Shown piece after piece: positions 32,572 to 41,102 of a DNA stretch of 48,353 nt (the first letter of the stretch is position 1; the number at the start of each line of letters is the position of its first letter). The position numbers and the translations under genes are program-made. This DNA comes from a virus. Below the pieces are notes generated by a model. That model saw only the letters and a program-made list of their open reading frames with translations. It ran no database searches and was not told where the DNA came from. Location: positions 1-48,353 of IMG/VR virus record IMGVR_UViG_3300031857_000322; one strand, 5' to 3'.

Positions 32572-34321
32572 AACTCATCTCCTTTTGTAGAGCTTCTAAA
32601 GTTCGATACAGATATGGAGTTAAATCCAATCTTGGATCCGCAGCCATCGGAAGATCCGGTGATTGCGGGTGGGGGGTCTGCATCATTCCTCCCACTAAGC
32701 GAGCAAACTGAGAGTATGCACTCTGTAGTTCGTTCACCATCCTGAACGGGAACCCAGATAACATCTCGGCCCGTTCCTCATCCGTTTTAGACGGAAAGAG
32801 GTACTTCAGTGCTTCAATGCTATCAACACCTAATTCTTGTAGATTTCGAACAACAATGGAGTTGTTCAAAATATCTTGTGTTGAATCCTCGTAAACAGGA
32901 CCCATCCATCTCCAAAGAATCGTTACGTCCCCATCTGGAATCAAACCAGTAACACCAGGTGGGATCTGTTGGGTTTGAACAGAAGCAAGCATTAACTGCT
33001 TGATTTGTTCATTAAAGCCGTCAAGTGCGGCTTCGTACAAATCCAATTCATCTTGGCTTGCTCCTTCTGCTGGATCAATTGGTTTTTCAATGCCAGCGGC
33101 AGCGGCCAATGTTTCTCGGAACATGCGTTCCTCTTGAAAAATAATTAATTCCAGGCATCGACTGATGCCGTGGGTATAAATAGAATTTGCTTTTTTCTTA
33201 GATGTTGCTGCAACTCGCCCAAACAAAGATTTGTATTCAGTAGCAGTGACGCCAGCAGAAATAGATAGCTCATCTACGCCACCAAGAGCGGTACGAATTT
33301 CTTCTCTGTATTGACGGGCAAAAGCATTTTGATCACCCGTAATAGCATCAGGGACAATATAACCAACACGGTCGTTTGGTTCCAGGTTTGCAATTACGCG
33401 TGGCACACGAATCTGACCGTCAACACCCCGAGTAATTGGATCTTGTTTAAACGTAGAACGACTATAAGAACTTAAGCTGCCAAAACCAGAGTTCGCGGCA
33501 ATTGACGGACGTTGTACCGCACCATCAGTACCCGACTCCATTAGGTCCGTCTTAGGACGAGACGACAGAAGAGTAGGGTTACCAAAGAAAGTAACGTTCT
33601 TCCGCATGGTGCGAACCAAGTCATCGTGCGTCACGATATGGTTGGCAACTGCATCAAACTCGCCATAGCCTTCCATGGCAAATCCCTTCGGGTTGTTGAA
33701 GATCTCAACGCAAGGGATAAAACCTAAGGAGTTTTTAAAAGTTTTGGTTTTTCCAGGATTAGCAAAAGAAGGCATCTCGAAAGACATCTCTCCTTCCGAG
33801 TGCGTTTCTTCAATCTGTTTAGCTTTAATTGAAAGTTTGATATAACGTTTAGCGCCTTGATCTGCAGTCGTTGCACTGCCGGTTACGTTTGTGACATTGA
33901 TATTATCACCAAAACCAAAACCACGACGCACCTTGTAGCTGTAGATGATGATCACTTCCTCCAGCTCACCATCTACGTTGTAGAAGCTGCGATATTCGTG
34001 CTCACGGAAATAATAAAGCCTGTAATTCTGTTTGGTTGGACGGATATAAAACAACCCTTTGCCGTCACATAAAAAGTAATCCCAAATGGAATCCAAACGG
34101 GTATCGAGCTGGTTGTATTTCAGTACGCGATCAATGAAATCTTTACGCTGATTACCAAAGTTATCTTGACCAGGAAAAAATTCAACACCCTGACGAATGC
34201 CAAACAATTTCATTTGCGCCAGGTGGGAGGCAACAACGCTCGTGTCAACAATAGCGTTACCATCTTTCTCGATATACGCGTTGACAATTTCTTGCAGTCT
34301 GGCGCTAGAGCTAGTTGCCAT
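31973..34321 (-). CDS. Portal protein
   Basis: The 782-residue protein is placed between the terminase group and the scaffold and capsid genes. 'LDTRLDSIWDYFLCDGKGLF' and 'YFREHEYRSFYNVDGELEEV' followed by 'YSYKVRRGFGFGD' resemble the wing region; 'QYREEIRTALGGVDELSISA' is the usual middle segment near the stem helix. Portal length near 780 is like that of N4-type phages. The last about 200 residues are Gly/Pro/Ser/Arg-rich and are encoded by sequence that also encodes the scaffold N-terminus. It forms the 12-fold DNA gate. The assignment comes from order and composition more than from a sharp motif. Confidence 0.75.
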   Translation of the reverse strand: MATSSSARLQEIVNAYIEKDGNAIVDTSVVASHLAQMKLFGIRQGVEFFPGQDNFGNQRKDFIDRVLKYNQLDTRLDSIWDYFLCDGKGLFYIRPTKQNYRLYYFREHEYRSFYNVDGELEEVIIIYSYKVRRGFGFGDNINVTNVTGSATTADQGAKRYIKLSIKAKQIEETHSEGEMSFEMPSFANPGKTKTFKNSLGFIPCVEIFNNPKGFAMEGYGEFDAVANHIVTHDDLVRTMRKNVTFFGNPTLLSSRPKTDLMESGTDGAVQRPSIAANSGFGSLSSYSRSTFKQDPITRGVDGQIRVPRVIANLEPNDRVGYIVPDAITGDQNAFARQYREEIRTALGGVDELSISAGVTATEYKSLFGRVAATSKKKANSIYTHGISRCLELIIFQEERMFRETLAAAAGIEKPIDPAEGASQDELDLYEAALDGFNEQIKQLMLASVQTQQIPPGVTGLIPDGDVTILWRWMGPVYEDSTQDILNNSIVVRNLQELGVDSIEALKYLFPSKTDEERAEMLSGFPFRMVNELQSAYSQFARLVGGMMQTPHPQSPDLPMAADPRLDLTPYLYRTLEALQKEMSYAGRYRPIDPTDEPTVARSGSSKQLRGGSTSGAGGSSGLSGGYQLPPSSAPGEPQLPIRAVSVRPPIPLGPDGGINLESVGIGVQQGGEPSERTSSIPVPGSTVGTDDLYPGKLRVDQPPSYATIGSADLISQPGILAQLFPNLLDSIIGGNRGPGGNEPGVPPGDGRVRDRGPVNPEQLRTPAGNNAGQRRRMGKPRK

Positions 34322-34469
34322 TCACTTGTTGCTCCGTTTCTTTTTTAATCTTAGCAGTTTTTTTATCTTCTTTTTTCTTCTGAAGCCAACGACCAAAAAA
34401 GGTTAACTCAGCCGGAGTGTATAGCTCCGGATGCTTAAGCGCTTGTTTGATCAGCTTCTTTGTTTTCAC
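34311..34469 (-). CDS. Very small basic protein before the portal gene
   Basis: A 52-residue product begins with GTG that overlaps the upstream stop (ATGTGA) and ends 11 bases inside the portal start. The sequence 'KTKKLIKQALKHPELYTPAE' then 'LTFFGRWLQKKKEDKK' is a basic helix pair with a Lys-rich tail. The overlaps on both sides indicate a real, translationally coupled gene. Possible adaptor or DNA-contacting protein at the portal; no family recognised. Confidence 0.55.
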   Translation of the reverse strand: MKTKKLIKQALKHPELYTPAELTFFGRWLQKKKEDKKTAKIKKETEQQVNGN

Positions 34470-34819
34470 ATTACGCCCCCAAAGTAGAGCCCTGCTTGGC
34501 CAAGTTGTGGCCCACGATAGAACTGTGAATTTGCCATACCTGCCATGTTGCCGATGGCATTAGGAAGATTACTGCTACCCATAGCCATTGGAAGGCCCAA
34601 GGGAGAAGTGCCTGGCATTGGTTGGGGGCCGGGGCGTCCGTACACATCTTCTACTGCCTCCTTGCTTTCACCAGGAAGAACAGGTTGACCCCCTGGCTTT
34701 TTGCCAGGAATTTGAAAAGCTGACCCAAAAGGATTGCCCGCCATCATGGGAAGACGCATAGCACCTTCGTTACCCAGGCCACCGCCGTAAAACCCACCTG
34801 GTTGAGTTGTATAAAACAT
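34466..34819 (-). CDS. Gly/Pro/Met-rich virion-type protein
   Basis: The 117-residue product is mostly Gly, Pro, Met, Leu and Gln ('MFYTTQPGGFYGGGLGNEGA', 'NAIGNMAGMANSQFYRGPQL'), with no predicted helix longer than ten residues. Such flexible proteins are repeated in this late operon. It overlaps the next small gene by the ATGTGA arrangement. Function unknown. Confidence 0.55.
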   Translation of the reverse strand: MFYTTQPGGFYGGGLGNEGAMRLPMMAGNPFGSAFQIPGKKPGGQPVLPGESKEAVEDVYGRPGPQPMPGTSPLGLPMAMGSSNLPNAIGNMAGMANSQFYRGPQLGQAGLYFGGVM

Positions 34820-34844
34820 TTACTTCCGTATCAATTTTTTTATT

Positions 34845-35030
34845 TTACTCGTCTTCTTCTACTTCATACAAAGATGGATCAGCAACTTTTGAGATGTGGA
34901 TGCCATCACCTTGCATATCCCAGTTCACAATATCTCCTTCTTTCCAACCGAGTTCTTCCATTAACTCATCTGGGAAAGTGATAAATTGCTCACCGTTTTC
35001 GTCTTCTTCCACCTCAAGAATGTAGCTCAT
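34845..35030 (-). CDS. AbrB/MazE-like small protein
   Basis: The 61-residue acidic protein carries 'FITFPDELMEELGWKEGDIV' (16-35) followed by 'WDMQGDGIHISKV', which is the swapped-hairpin pattern of AbrB/SpoVT and MazE antitoxin DNA-binding domains ('i.iPkelreeLglkeGD.v.w...gdgi.l.kv'). No toxin gene is adjacent. As a single domain it may bind DNA as a dimer and regulate late genes. ATGA overlap with the gene before links them. Confidence 0.65.
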   Translation of the reverse strand: MSYILEVEEDENGEQFITFPDELMEELGWKEGDIVNWDMQGDGIHISKVADPSLYEVEEDE

Positions 35031-35320
35031 TTTGTCAAAAGCTTTTCCATTAGCTTATCAAGTTTGTTATTAATTTCGCGAAAATTATCATGCATTTCTT
35101 GAATTTCTCTTAAGAAGTCCACCTTTAAAACGTAGTCCAAAGGCATTCGATTGATTTGATCTTCCAAGATATCAATCCTCCGTTTCTGTGAATTTGTGTA
35201 ATCAAAAGCTTGTTGAATATCTTTGTTTTGGCGAGCTAAAATTTTATTAGCAACCCAAGTCCCGCTGCTAACCGCAGAAACAACAGCAGTAAAAGCTAAT
35301 GCCAAGTATTCAGGACCCAC
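35027..35320 (-). CDS. Membrane-anchored coiled-coil protein, i-spanin-like candidate
   Basis: The 97-residue protein has an N-terminal hydrophobic helix (about 4-25, 'EYLALAFTAVVSAVSSGTWV') and then a long coiled coil ('DYTNSQKRRIDILEDQINRM', 'FLREIQEMHDNFREINNKLD'). One membrane helix plus periplasmic coiled coil next to the terminase large subunit resembles Rz-type inner-membrane spanins, for example T7 gene 18.5 beside gene 19. No lipoprotein partner is seen. A virion structural role is the alternative. Confidence 0.55.
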   Translation of the reverse strand: MGPEYLALAFTAVVSAVSSGTWVANKILARQNKDIQQAFDYTNSQKRRIDILEDQINRMPLDYVLKVDFLREIQEMHDNFREINNKLDKLMEKLLTK

Positions 35321-35352
35321 GGTTTAAACTTACTTTTCTTCTAATTCTAAAT

Positions 35353-36882
35353 TTAAAAATCAAGATGGAGTTGCCCTTTCCTAGCTAAACCTGTTACTAA
35401 CCATACCAACGCATCCACACAATCGTCATGGCTACTGACGCCGAAATTCGTGAGTTCCTCGAAGAGATTTGTGAAATTCCTGAAGCGGTTGAAGATGATT
35501 TTTCGATCTTCAAACATGCCAATGATCCCCCTAAACCGTGCCAACTTGTCCGCACGGAATCCTTTAACGGGATGCCAAATCAAATTGTAGAGACCTTCGT
35601 TATTCAAACAAACCCGTTTAAAGTCGGCTTCCAAAGATGCTTGGTACTGGACGGCTTCTGACCAAATATCACACGTAGAGTAAGTCGGGAAATAGTTATC
35701 GTTAGCATCTTTACCAATGATGGACCAGTCATTGAGTAACTCTTTCATGGCGTCTAGTTTTTCCAGATTACCCATGACCCGGATACGACGGTAATCAATG
35801 ATATGAATACGATCTCCGATGCGACCGCCTAAAATCATTACCGTGTAATCGTTTTTTTCTTTTACGCCTGCAGATAAGTCAACACCAATTCCAAGTGTAT
35901 CGAATTCAGTTGAGATCTCTGCTTTAACAATTAATTCTGGTGCCAGAGATAGTTCGTTCTGTCGAACGACTTGATTCATATATTGAAACGAAAAAGCGAT
36001 TGGCGCTTGGCGTTTCTTTTCTTTTAAATAATCCAACGACCACATTTCTGGCCAGTAAGATTCCTCATCACCAGTAACCGGATCAGTTTGGATGGCAGAA
36101 AGAACAATCTGTGTCCAATTGTTTTGTTCATTAAATGTAGTGGAGTGAATATCATCATGCCTAAAGCGGGTGCCAAGGCATATAGCCCTGCCTCCTTCGA
36201 ACATGGTAGGTGCGATCACCGCGTTCCAATTATCCTGCATCATTTTCCGGATGTCAGGGTTGGAGATATCCGCAGCTGATTTGATGGCGTCATCAATCAT
36301 GACCAGATGCGAACGCTTAGAGGTCACCGAACCTTTTAGACCAGCAGCGCAGAGCGTGAATTGTTCATCACCGGTTACGTCAATACCAGCAAACTTATGG
36401 TCAATAGACCAATACTCATTACTGGTGACATTTTTTAGTAACCGAACAGTAGGGAAAATTTCTTGATATTTTTTGCTTTCAATAATCCGTTTAATTGTTG
36501 CGGACTTAGAACGTGCAATATCAACCGTATAGGAAAGATAAAGAATCTGTAGAGGAAGCTTGGCTTGTGCGTGAACACCAATCGCCCACGCAGTTAACAA
36601 ACCAAGAACTGTACTTTTGGCTGAGCCCCGTGGAGCAAGTAGATCAACGTTGGGACCAGCAATTTTAATTAAACAGTTGCTGTCCTCCCCTGTAATGAAA
36701 TGGCGGTGCCAATCCAAATGATGTTTAGCAGGTTTCTTTTTTTCATCCATGTACTCACAGAAGTAACTGAAATCTTCTCGAGCACGTTCAATTAAATCTA
36801 AATTTTTCTGTGGCTTAACGTTGTATTTTTGCGCAGCAGCTTTTGCATTACGCCTATACGCAAGATGAACGTAAGAGGGCAC
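35353..36882 (-). CDS. Terminase large subunit
   Basis: The 509-residue protein packages DNA into the head. The ATPase shows Walker A 'LLAPRGSAKST' (81-91) and Walker B 'HLVMIDDAI' (192-200, Asp197-Asp198), with 'LYLSYTVDIARSKS' between. The nuclease has Asp335 in 'GIGVDLSAG', Asp345, and 'SSHDDCVDALVWL' near the C-terminus, the expected metal site. It begins with GTG. Neighbours: the spanin-like gene downstream and a small basic gene upstream. Confidence 0.9.
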   Translation of the reverse strand: MPSYVHLAYRRNAKAAAQKYNVKPQKNLDLIERAREDFSYFCEYMDEKKKPAKHHLDWHRHFITGEDSNCLIKIAGPNVDLLAPRGSAKSTVLGLLTAWAIGVHAQAKLPLQILYLSYTVDIARSKSATIKRIIESKKYQEIFPTVRLLKNVTSNEYWSIDHKFAGIDVTGDEQFTLCAAGLKGSVTSKRSHLVMIDDAIKSAADISNPDIRKMMQDNWNAVIAPTMFEGGRAICLGTRFRHDDIHSTTFNEQNNWTQIVLSAIQTDPVTGDEESYWPEMWSLDYLKEKKRQAPIAFSFQYMNQVVRQNELSLAPELIVKAEISTEFDTLGIGVDLSAGVKEKNDYTVMILGGRIGDRIHIIDYRRIRVMGNLEKLDAMKELLNDWSIIGKDANDNYFPTYSTCDIWSEAVQYQASLEADFKRVCLNNEGLYNLIWHPVKGFRADKLARFRGIIGMFEDRKIIFNRFRNFTNLFEELTNFGVSSHDDCVDALVWLVTGLARKGQLHLDF

Positions 36883-36952
36883 AGGATTAAATCGGAGTAT
36901 TCCTAAATACTAACCGAAAGCTTTAATCATGAAAGGGATTTCACTAAACCCT

Positions 36953-37111
36953 TTACTTTGTCTTCTTGCGTTTCTGTTCTTGGTATTTACGAGCTTTATC
37001 TAACGCTGACCGACGTTTTTCTTTATCGGACATCTCAGAGCCGTCTTCGTTTTTGGCTTCTCGTTTCTTGAAGTGCTCAAGAAGTTCAGGAGGCATTTTA
37101 TTTTTAGACAT
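36953..37111 (-). CDS. Very small highly charged protein
   Basis: The 52-residue product 'MSKNKMPPELLEHFKKREA' continues with 'SDKEKRRSALDKARKYQEQK' and a Lys-rich end. It starts 12 bases after the previous stop codon and lies just before the terminase gene. It is one continuous charged helix with a basic tail. A 6-bp stem (36932-36954) overlaps its stop. The function is not known; its place suggests packaging. Confidence 0.5.
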   Translation of the reverse strand: MSKNKMPPELLEHFKKREAKNEDGSEMSDKEKRRSALDKARKYQEQKRKKTK

Positions 37112-37123
37112 TATTTATCAACT

Positions 37124-37555
37124 CTACCGAAGACCACGGGCACGTTGTATGAGTTGCTGATACTCAGGGCTACCTGGTTCGGGCATACGAGTACTGCGAC
37201 CAGGACCAAAAGCAATGCCAGAACGCAAACCTCGAGCCGGACCTTGACCAGTACCGCCAAAGGGCGCACCAAAAACTGTTGCACCACGTTCCACAGCGCC
37301 GCCTGGGGTTACTTCTGCAGTCTGACCTGTGCCGCTTTGCAGATCACGGAAAATCTCTTCTCTACGCCCGGTACGGTCCCGCTCACGAGTGATTTCACCA
37401 CGGCGGAAAGATGATTCTTCCAGGCCGGGAGGAAGTGGTGTACTGCCACCGGGGGCTTCCCTTGGGAACATGGAAGCTTTACCTGTTTGACGCGAACGCA
37501 TCTGCGCTTCGGCTGCACTATTAGCTAAACCTCGATTCTGTGTTGTAGCGCCCAT
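37124..37555 (-). CDS. Arg/Gly-rich virion-type protein
   Basis: The 143-residue protein is rich in Arg, Gly, Pro, Glu and Thr ('RRGEITRERDRTGRREEIFR', 'GGTGQGPARGLRSGIAFGPG'), mostly disordered, ending in a short helix 'EYQQLIQRARGLR'. Between the putative small terminase and the large terminase genes. No family is recognised; its composition resembles other small late proteins of this genome. Confidence 0.5.
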   Translation of the reverse strand: MGATTQNRGLANSAAEAQMRSRQTGKASMFPREAPGGSTPLPPGLEESSFRRGEITRERDRTGRREEIFRDLQSGTGQTAEVTPGGAVERGATVFGAPFGGTGQGPARGLRSGIAFGPGRSTRMPEPGSPEYQQLIQRARGLR

Positions 37556-37595
37556 AGCTATCGTTTTATTAAGTAATATTTTAGGCGAATTAGCC

Positions 37596-38129
37596 TTACT
37601 CTTCTAGTTGCATTCTAGCCCATACACTCATCGAAGCTTCTTGCAAAGGACCCTCAATAGGATCATCCTTGAAAATAAACATTAGTTCGCGAATTGCTCT
37701 ATCAGCACCAGCCATTAATAATCCTTTACGATCTCTAGAGGCGGTGAACTGATCGATTTGTGCAATAGCACCACGTAGTTCCTTTTGCATGCTAGCAATA
37801 CGTGCTACACCTGCATCACGCTTAACTACTTCTAGTTCAACAGCATCCCGTAATTTGTGAATGTCCTCTTGCATTTTTTCAATTTCATACAAGAGGGTTT
37901 TACGGTGATCTGCTTTTTTATAATTGTCGTTAATCCAAAGATCACACGCAACAATACTTCCCGTATACCCAAGGAAGCGGGCATACAGGAAGCACTCGAT
38001 AATTGAATTGTTCTCTTTAACAAAAGAACAAAAAGATTCTTGAATAGAAGAATCAAGGTCGTCGACCCACTGGTCGAAAATTTTAATATCGATAAGCTCG
38101 TTGGGCCTGACCGTAGTCACGCTCTTCAT
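37596..38129 (-). CDS. Coiled-coil protein, small terminase candidate
   Basis: From the ATG at 38129 the product is 177 residues (the frame is open to 38213). The order is a helical N-terminal domain ('IQESFCSFVKENNSIIECFL', 'ARFLGYTGSIVACDLW'), a long coiled coil ('LYEIEKMQEDIHKLRDAVEL') and a C-terminal 'ADRAIRELMFIFKDDPIEGP'. The N-terminal helices followed by a coiled-coil oligomerisation domain, close to the large terminase, fit a small terminase subunit. No motif proves it. It overlaps the upstream gene by 47 bases. Confidence 0.5.
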   Translation of the reverse strand: MKSVTTVRPNELIDIKIFDQWVDDLDSSIQESFCSFVKENNSIIECFLYARFLGYTGSIVACDLWINDNYKKADHRKTLLYEIEKMQEDIHKLRDAVELEVVKRDAGVARIASMQKELRGAIAQIDQFTASRDRKGLLMAGADRAIRELMFIFKDDPIEGPLQEASMSVWARMQLEE

Positions 38130-38340
38130 CCTGTTGGCGGAATCGTTGTTGTTGCTCAGCAGAACCTCGTTGTTCTGCCGCGCCTTTACCGATGGTTTCT
38201 CGTTCTTGAGCACCTGATTCCTCCATTTTCTTCTTTGAGAACTCGTAAGCTACACCAGCTGCCTGGCGATATTTGTCGATATCAAACCAGTCATCTGTGC
38301 TGTAAGTATCGCTGATATCGCTAGAAGTTGTTGCAGCCAT
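38083..38340 (-). CDS. Small protein with DDWFDI motif
   Basis: The 85-residue product has an acidic Ser/Thr-rich start, then 'TDDWFDIDKYRQAAGVAYEF', then a Gln/Glu/Arg-rich charged tail. The motif is shared with the next small gene ('NDDYFDISKFEQ'), so both may bind the same partner. No family recognised. The gene after it begins inside its last 47 bases. Confidence 0.55.
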   Translation of the reverse strand: MAATTSSDISDTYSTDDWFDIDKYRQAAGVAYEFSKKKMEESGAQERETIGKGAAEQRGSAEQQQRFRQQDEERDYGQAQRAYRY

Positions 38341-38373
38341 TCTAGTAACTCAAATTAGAAGTTGGTCGTCATA

Positions 38374-38541
38374 TCAGAAATTACTCATCATGCCGGCCAG
38401 ACCAGTGCTAAAGATGTCGCGACGGCCTTCAACGCTTTTTTGGCGCTGCTGACGTTGTTTAGAAGCTTCCAGCCTTTCGAGCAGTTGCTCAAACTTGCTG
38501 ATATCAAAATAATCGTCGTTGGTGTTGCCAGCAACAGTCAT
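38374..38541 (-). CDS. Very small protein with DDYFDI motif
   Basis: A 55-residue product from the ATG at 38541: 'MTVAGNTNDDYFDISKFEQL' then a charged helix 'LERLEASKQRQQRQKSVEGR' and the end 'GLAGMMSNF'. The DDYFDI box plus following Lys-aromatic match the gene downstream. It lies in a gap between larger genes and is in the same operon. Function unknown. Confidence 0.55.
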   Translation of the reverse strand: MTVAGNTNDDYFDISKFEQLLERLEASKQRQQRQKSVEGRRDIFSTGLAGMMSNF

Positions 38542-38587
38542 GACAGTTCCATAACTAATTAACTAATTAATTATAATAGGTATTTTC

Positions 38588-39721
38588 TTAGAAACTAAAA
38601 GAACCAACCAAGCTCTTATAGATGTCGCCCTGTGCAGCAATTTTTTGCACTTCTTTGGCGCCTTCGTTCTTAAGCTTTTGGGTTTCCTTATCAATTTCAC
38701 CTTGAAGGTTAGTTAACCCAGCACCATACAGGAACTGACGTGAGTCACGTACGTTCTGAAGTTGCTGTTCCACTTCTGCAGGAGTTCCTTCAAACTGATC
38801 CGCAAAATTTGGAAGAGTAACTTTTGTACGTGCTGCCAAATCCCCGCCATAAGTAGGCAACAAATTCTTATCAAATTTGAAATTGCGTTTACCAGTACCA
38901 ACGCCTTCAGCGTCCTTAAGCTCGTCACCATACATGGTGTCATAGTAAGAGTCTAGATAGCTGCGATTAAATTTTTTCTGATACTCCTGACCTTTGTATA
39001 GGGATTCTTTAAGTTCATTAACCGTTTGGTAGTAACCCCCTTTAAATTTCTCCAAACCAGAAGCCATTTCTTCTTCACTGGCTTTACGACCTAAAACTTC
39101 TTCATATGCAGCACCCAATCCAGTTTCAAAACGTTTAGGTGCAATTTCTTCTGAGTACAGTTTGGCAAACTGATTAACATCACCTTCTTTACCAAACATG
39201 TCATATTTGGTTGTGTACTCACGCAAATAATCTTGAGCTTGACTAAAACCAATTAAACCACTACGTAACTGTCCTTCAAGTGAAGCCTTAAAGGGATTAT
39301 ATCCAGATTCTGCAGATGCTTTACGAGCAGCTTCTGCAGCTGCTGCAGTTTGCTCTTTGGCAGTAATTCGTTCTTCTTCTCTGGTTGCTTTACTTCGATA
39401 AAACAAACGGTCGGCTTCTGCATACTCAAGTCCTTGTTTTTGAAGACCATAAAGCTCGGCGTCGCGTTTTGTTTGATATGCTAATTGTTGTTCCGCCAGT
39501 GTTCTATTAAACGATGCAGCGTCTGTAGCGCGAGCGTCGGCTTTAAGATCTAAAGCATTACGACGTTCATCTGCAATTCTTTGTTGTTCAAGTTGAGTTT
39601 TATAAAATGTTGCTTGACGAGCAGCTTCTTCTCGTTCAAACTGAAGTTCTTGAGCCCGAGTTGCAGCTTGAATTTGGGCTACTTTCTCTGAATTATCTTG
39701 AACCCTTCGTCCGCCACTCAT
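38588..39721 (-). CDS. Coiled-coil internal virion protein with DUF4214-like segment
   Basis: The 377-residue protein has a long charged coiled coil in the first about 135 residues (Gln/Ala/Arg/Glu-rich, 'REEAARQATFYKTQLEQQRI'). Then 'AYEEVLGRKASEEEMASGLE' and 'ELKESLYKGQEYQKKF' resemble the DUF4214 pattern (LGR, then a helix, then S-x-E-F/Y). It ends in another coiled coil. It is probably a core or tail-internal protein; no enzyme motif is visible. Confidence 0.6.
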   Translation of the reverse strand: MSGGRRVQDNSEKVAQIQAATRAQELQFEREEAARQATFYKTQLEQQRIADERRNALDLKADARATDAASFNRTLAEQQLAYQTKRDAELYGLQKQGLEYAEADRLFYRSKATREEERITAKEQTAAAAEAARKASAESGYNPFKASLEGQLRSGLIGFSQAQDYLREYTTKYDMFGKEGDVNQFAKLYSEEIAPKRFETGLGAAYEEVLGRKASEEEMASGLEKFKGGYYQTVNELKESLYKGQEYQKKFNRSYLDSYYDTMYGDELKDAEGVGTGKRNFKFDKNLLPTYGGDLAARTKVTLPNFADQFEGTPAEVEQQLQNVRDSRQFLYGAGLTNLQGEIDKETQKLKNEGAKEVQKIAAQGDIYKSLVGSFSF

Positions 39722-39760
39722 ATCTAATAAATGCTTGTTGTTTTTATTTTAACTCAAGCT

Positions 39761-40519
39761 TTATCCATAAGAGCTAAAGCCAGCAGAATAGTTGCCAAAC
39801 ATCTTATCTAATACACCACGGTTAATGGCGACTGCTTCTTTAATGCGTCCTTGACGTTCTTTTTCTGAAAGCTGACGTGCTTCTGGTGACAAGGCAATAC
39901 CAATGCCTTGACGTTGGCGATAACCTTGCTCAGCTGTTTCCATTGGATCTTGGAAAAATGCTTTAAATTTACCAGCGCGTTCGGCTAGTTGTTGGTTTTG
40001 AGTATTTAATAAACTGTTATTAGCAAACGCATTATCTGCTACACGCAAATTATTACTGGTGTCAATAACGGAATTCAATGCATCCATTGATTTACCGGCA
40101 AGCCCGCCACGTATCTCACCGGCTTGGGCAATTAATCCGCGTTGAATATCGCCTTCATTTTTAGTTAAGAAGGCATTCATACCATAAGTATAATTATCAG
40201 TACGTGCATCTTGAGCTGCCTTAACATTCATAAGGTCAGCAATTGATCTATAACCACGGTCTAGGCGATTCTGCCCCATAGCCATCGCTGTGCCATACAG
40301 CGAAGCAGTTGCAGCCATGTTTGCGGCATTTGCTTGAATCTGAGCAGCATTCCGCTGGGCTCGACCTTGAAATATGCCGCCGACAAGGTTGCCGATAGCA
40401 CCTATGCCAAAACCTCCAAAAGTTGCCCAATCAAATGCCATACCACCGCCACTGTTTTTTAAAGGTGAATTCGTTAAAAATGAATTCGTTGTAGAGCTGA
40501 GATAATCTGCGGCAGACAT
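39761..40519 (-). CDS. Internal virion protein with one membrane-like segment
   Basis: The 252-residue protein has a Ser/Asn-rich start, a Gly-rich hydrophobic helix near residues 33-51 ('FGGFGIGAIGNLVGGIF'), then a long Ala/Gln/Asn-rich helical region ('QRNAAQIQANAANMAATASL'). The pattern resembles T7 gp14-type ejected core proteins, which insert into the outer membrane, though there is no clear sequence match. It lies in the series of internal-protein genes. Confidence 0.6.
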   Translation of the reverse strand: MSAADYLSSTTNSFLTNSPLKNSGGGMAFDWATFGGFGIGAIGNLVGGIFQGRAQRNAAQIQANAANMAATASLYGTAMAMGQNRLDRGYRSIADLMNVKAAQDARTDNYTYGMNAFLTKNEGDIQRGLIAQAGEIRGGLAGKSMDALNSVIDTSNNLRVADNAFANNSLLNTQNQQLAERAGKFKAFFQDPMETAEQGYRQRQGIGIALSPEARQLSEKERQGRIKEAVAINRGVLDKMFGNYSAGFSSYG

Positions 40520-40547
40520 CTCAATTCCTCCATGGGTTTATTTTAAA

Positions 40548-41099
40548 TCAAAAATATGTTGGAGCTTGACTGCCTTGAACAACAGGCATATTCATAGGAG
40601 TACGTGCAGCAGCAAACGCTGCCGCTAAGCGATCACCAGAGCCAGCAATCATATCAGCCGCATAACGTGCAGCTTCTGGTGTACCGTAAGGATTCATGGA
40701 CATTGCAATACCTTTGGTTAAGTTTTCAAGTCCACTACCCAAAGTATTAAACATTAAGGATTTCCAACCCTTACGCGTTTGGTATTTATCAAACATTTCA
40801 GCTTTGCGTTCTTGTTCTTCTGGAGACATATCTTTTTGATACATATCCATCAAACGATTAACAAGCTGTGAATCAGCAGAACCTTGGCTAAAGAAACTTG
40901 GACCAACCAGTTTTTGTACTTCAGGGTCTAAATTTTTAAACATTTCAGCCCGACGGTTGAGTTCATCAAACTCAAATTGAAGCTGATCAGGACCCATTGG
41001 AGAAGTAGATGTTCCAAAAGAAGTAAACGGACGAGTACCGGCTAAAGGTAGTCCGTTAATGTTTTTAGTGACTCCAATATCCGAAAAACTCGTAGCCAT
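40548..41099 (-). CDS. Hypothetical late protein
   Basis: The 183-residue product is helical in the middle ('DELNRRAEMFKNLDPEVQKL', 'EEQERKAEMFDKYQTRKGWK', both carrying RRAEMF or RKAEMF) and ends in an Ala-rich helix ('RYAADMIAGSGDRLAAAFAA'). Possibly part of the internal virion complex. The paired 'AEMFxK' segments suggest an internal repeat of about 70 residues. Confidence 0.55.
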   Translation of the reverse strand: MATSFSDIGVTKNINGLPLAGTRPFTSFGTSTSPMGPDQLQFEFDELNRRAEMFKNLDPEVQKLVGPSFFSQGSADSQLVNRLMDMYQKDMSPEEQERKAEMFDKYQTRKGWKSLMFNTLGSGLENLTKGIAMSMNPYGTPEAARYAADMIAGSGDRLAAAFAAARTPMNMPVVQGSQAPTYF

Positions 41100-41102
41100 G
41101 GA

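Noticed and set aside
32346-32745. Plus-strand genes in the portal-scaffold overlap
   Set aside because: The high G+C of the double-coded segment opens several antisense frames; none has a ribosome site or recognisable content.
34845-35030. Toxin-antitoxin module
   Set aside because: The AbrB/MazE-like protein has no neighbouring toxin-type gene; the adjacent gene is a membrane coiled-coil protein.
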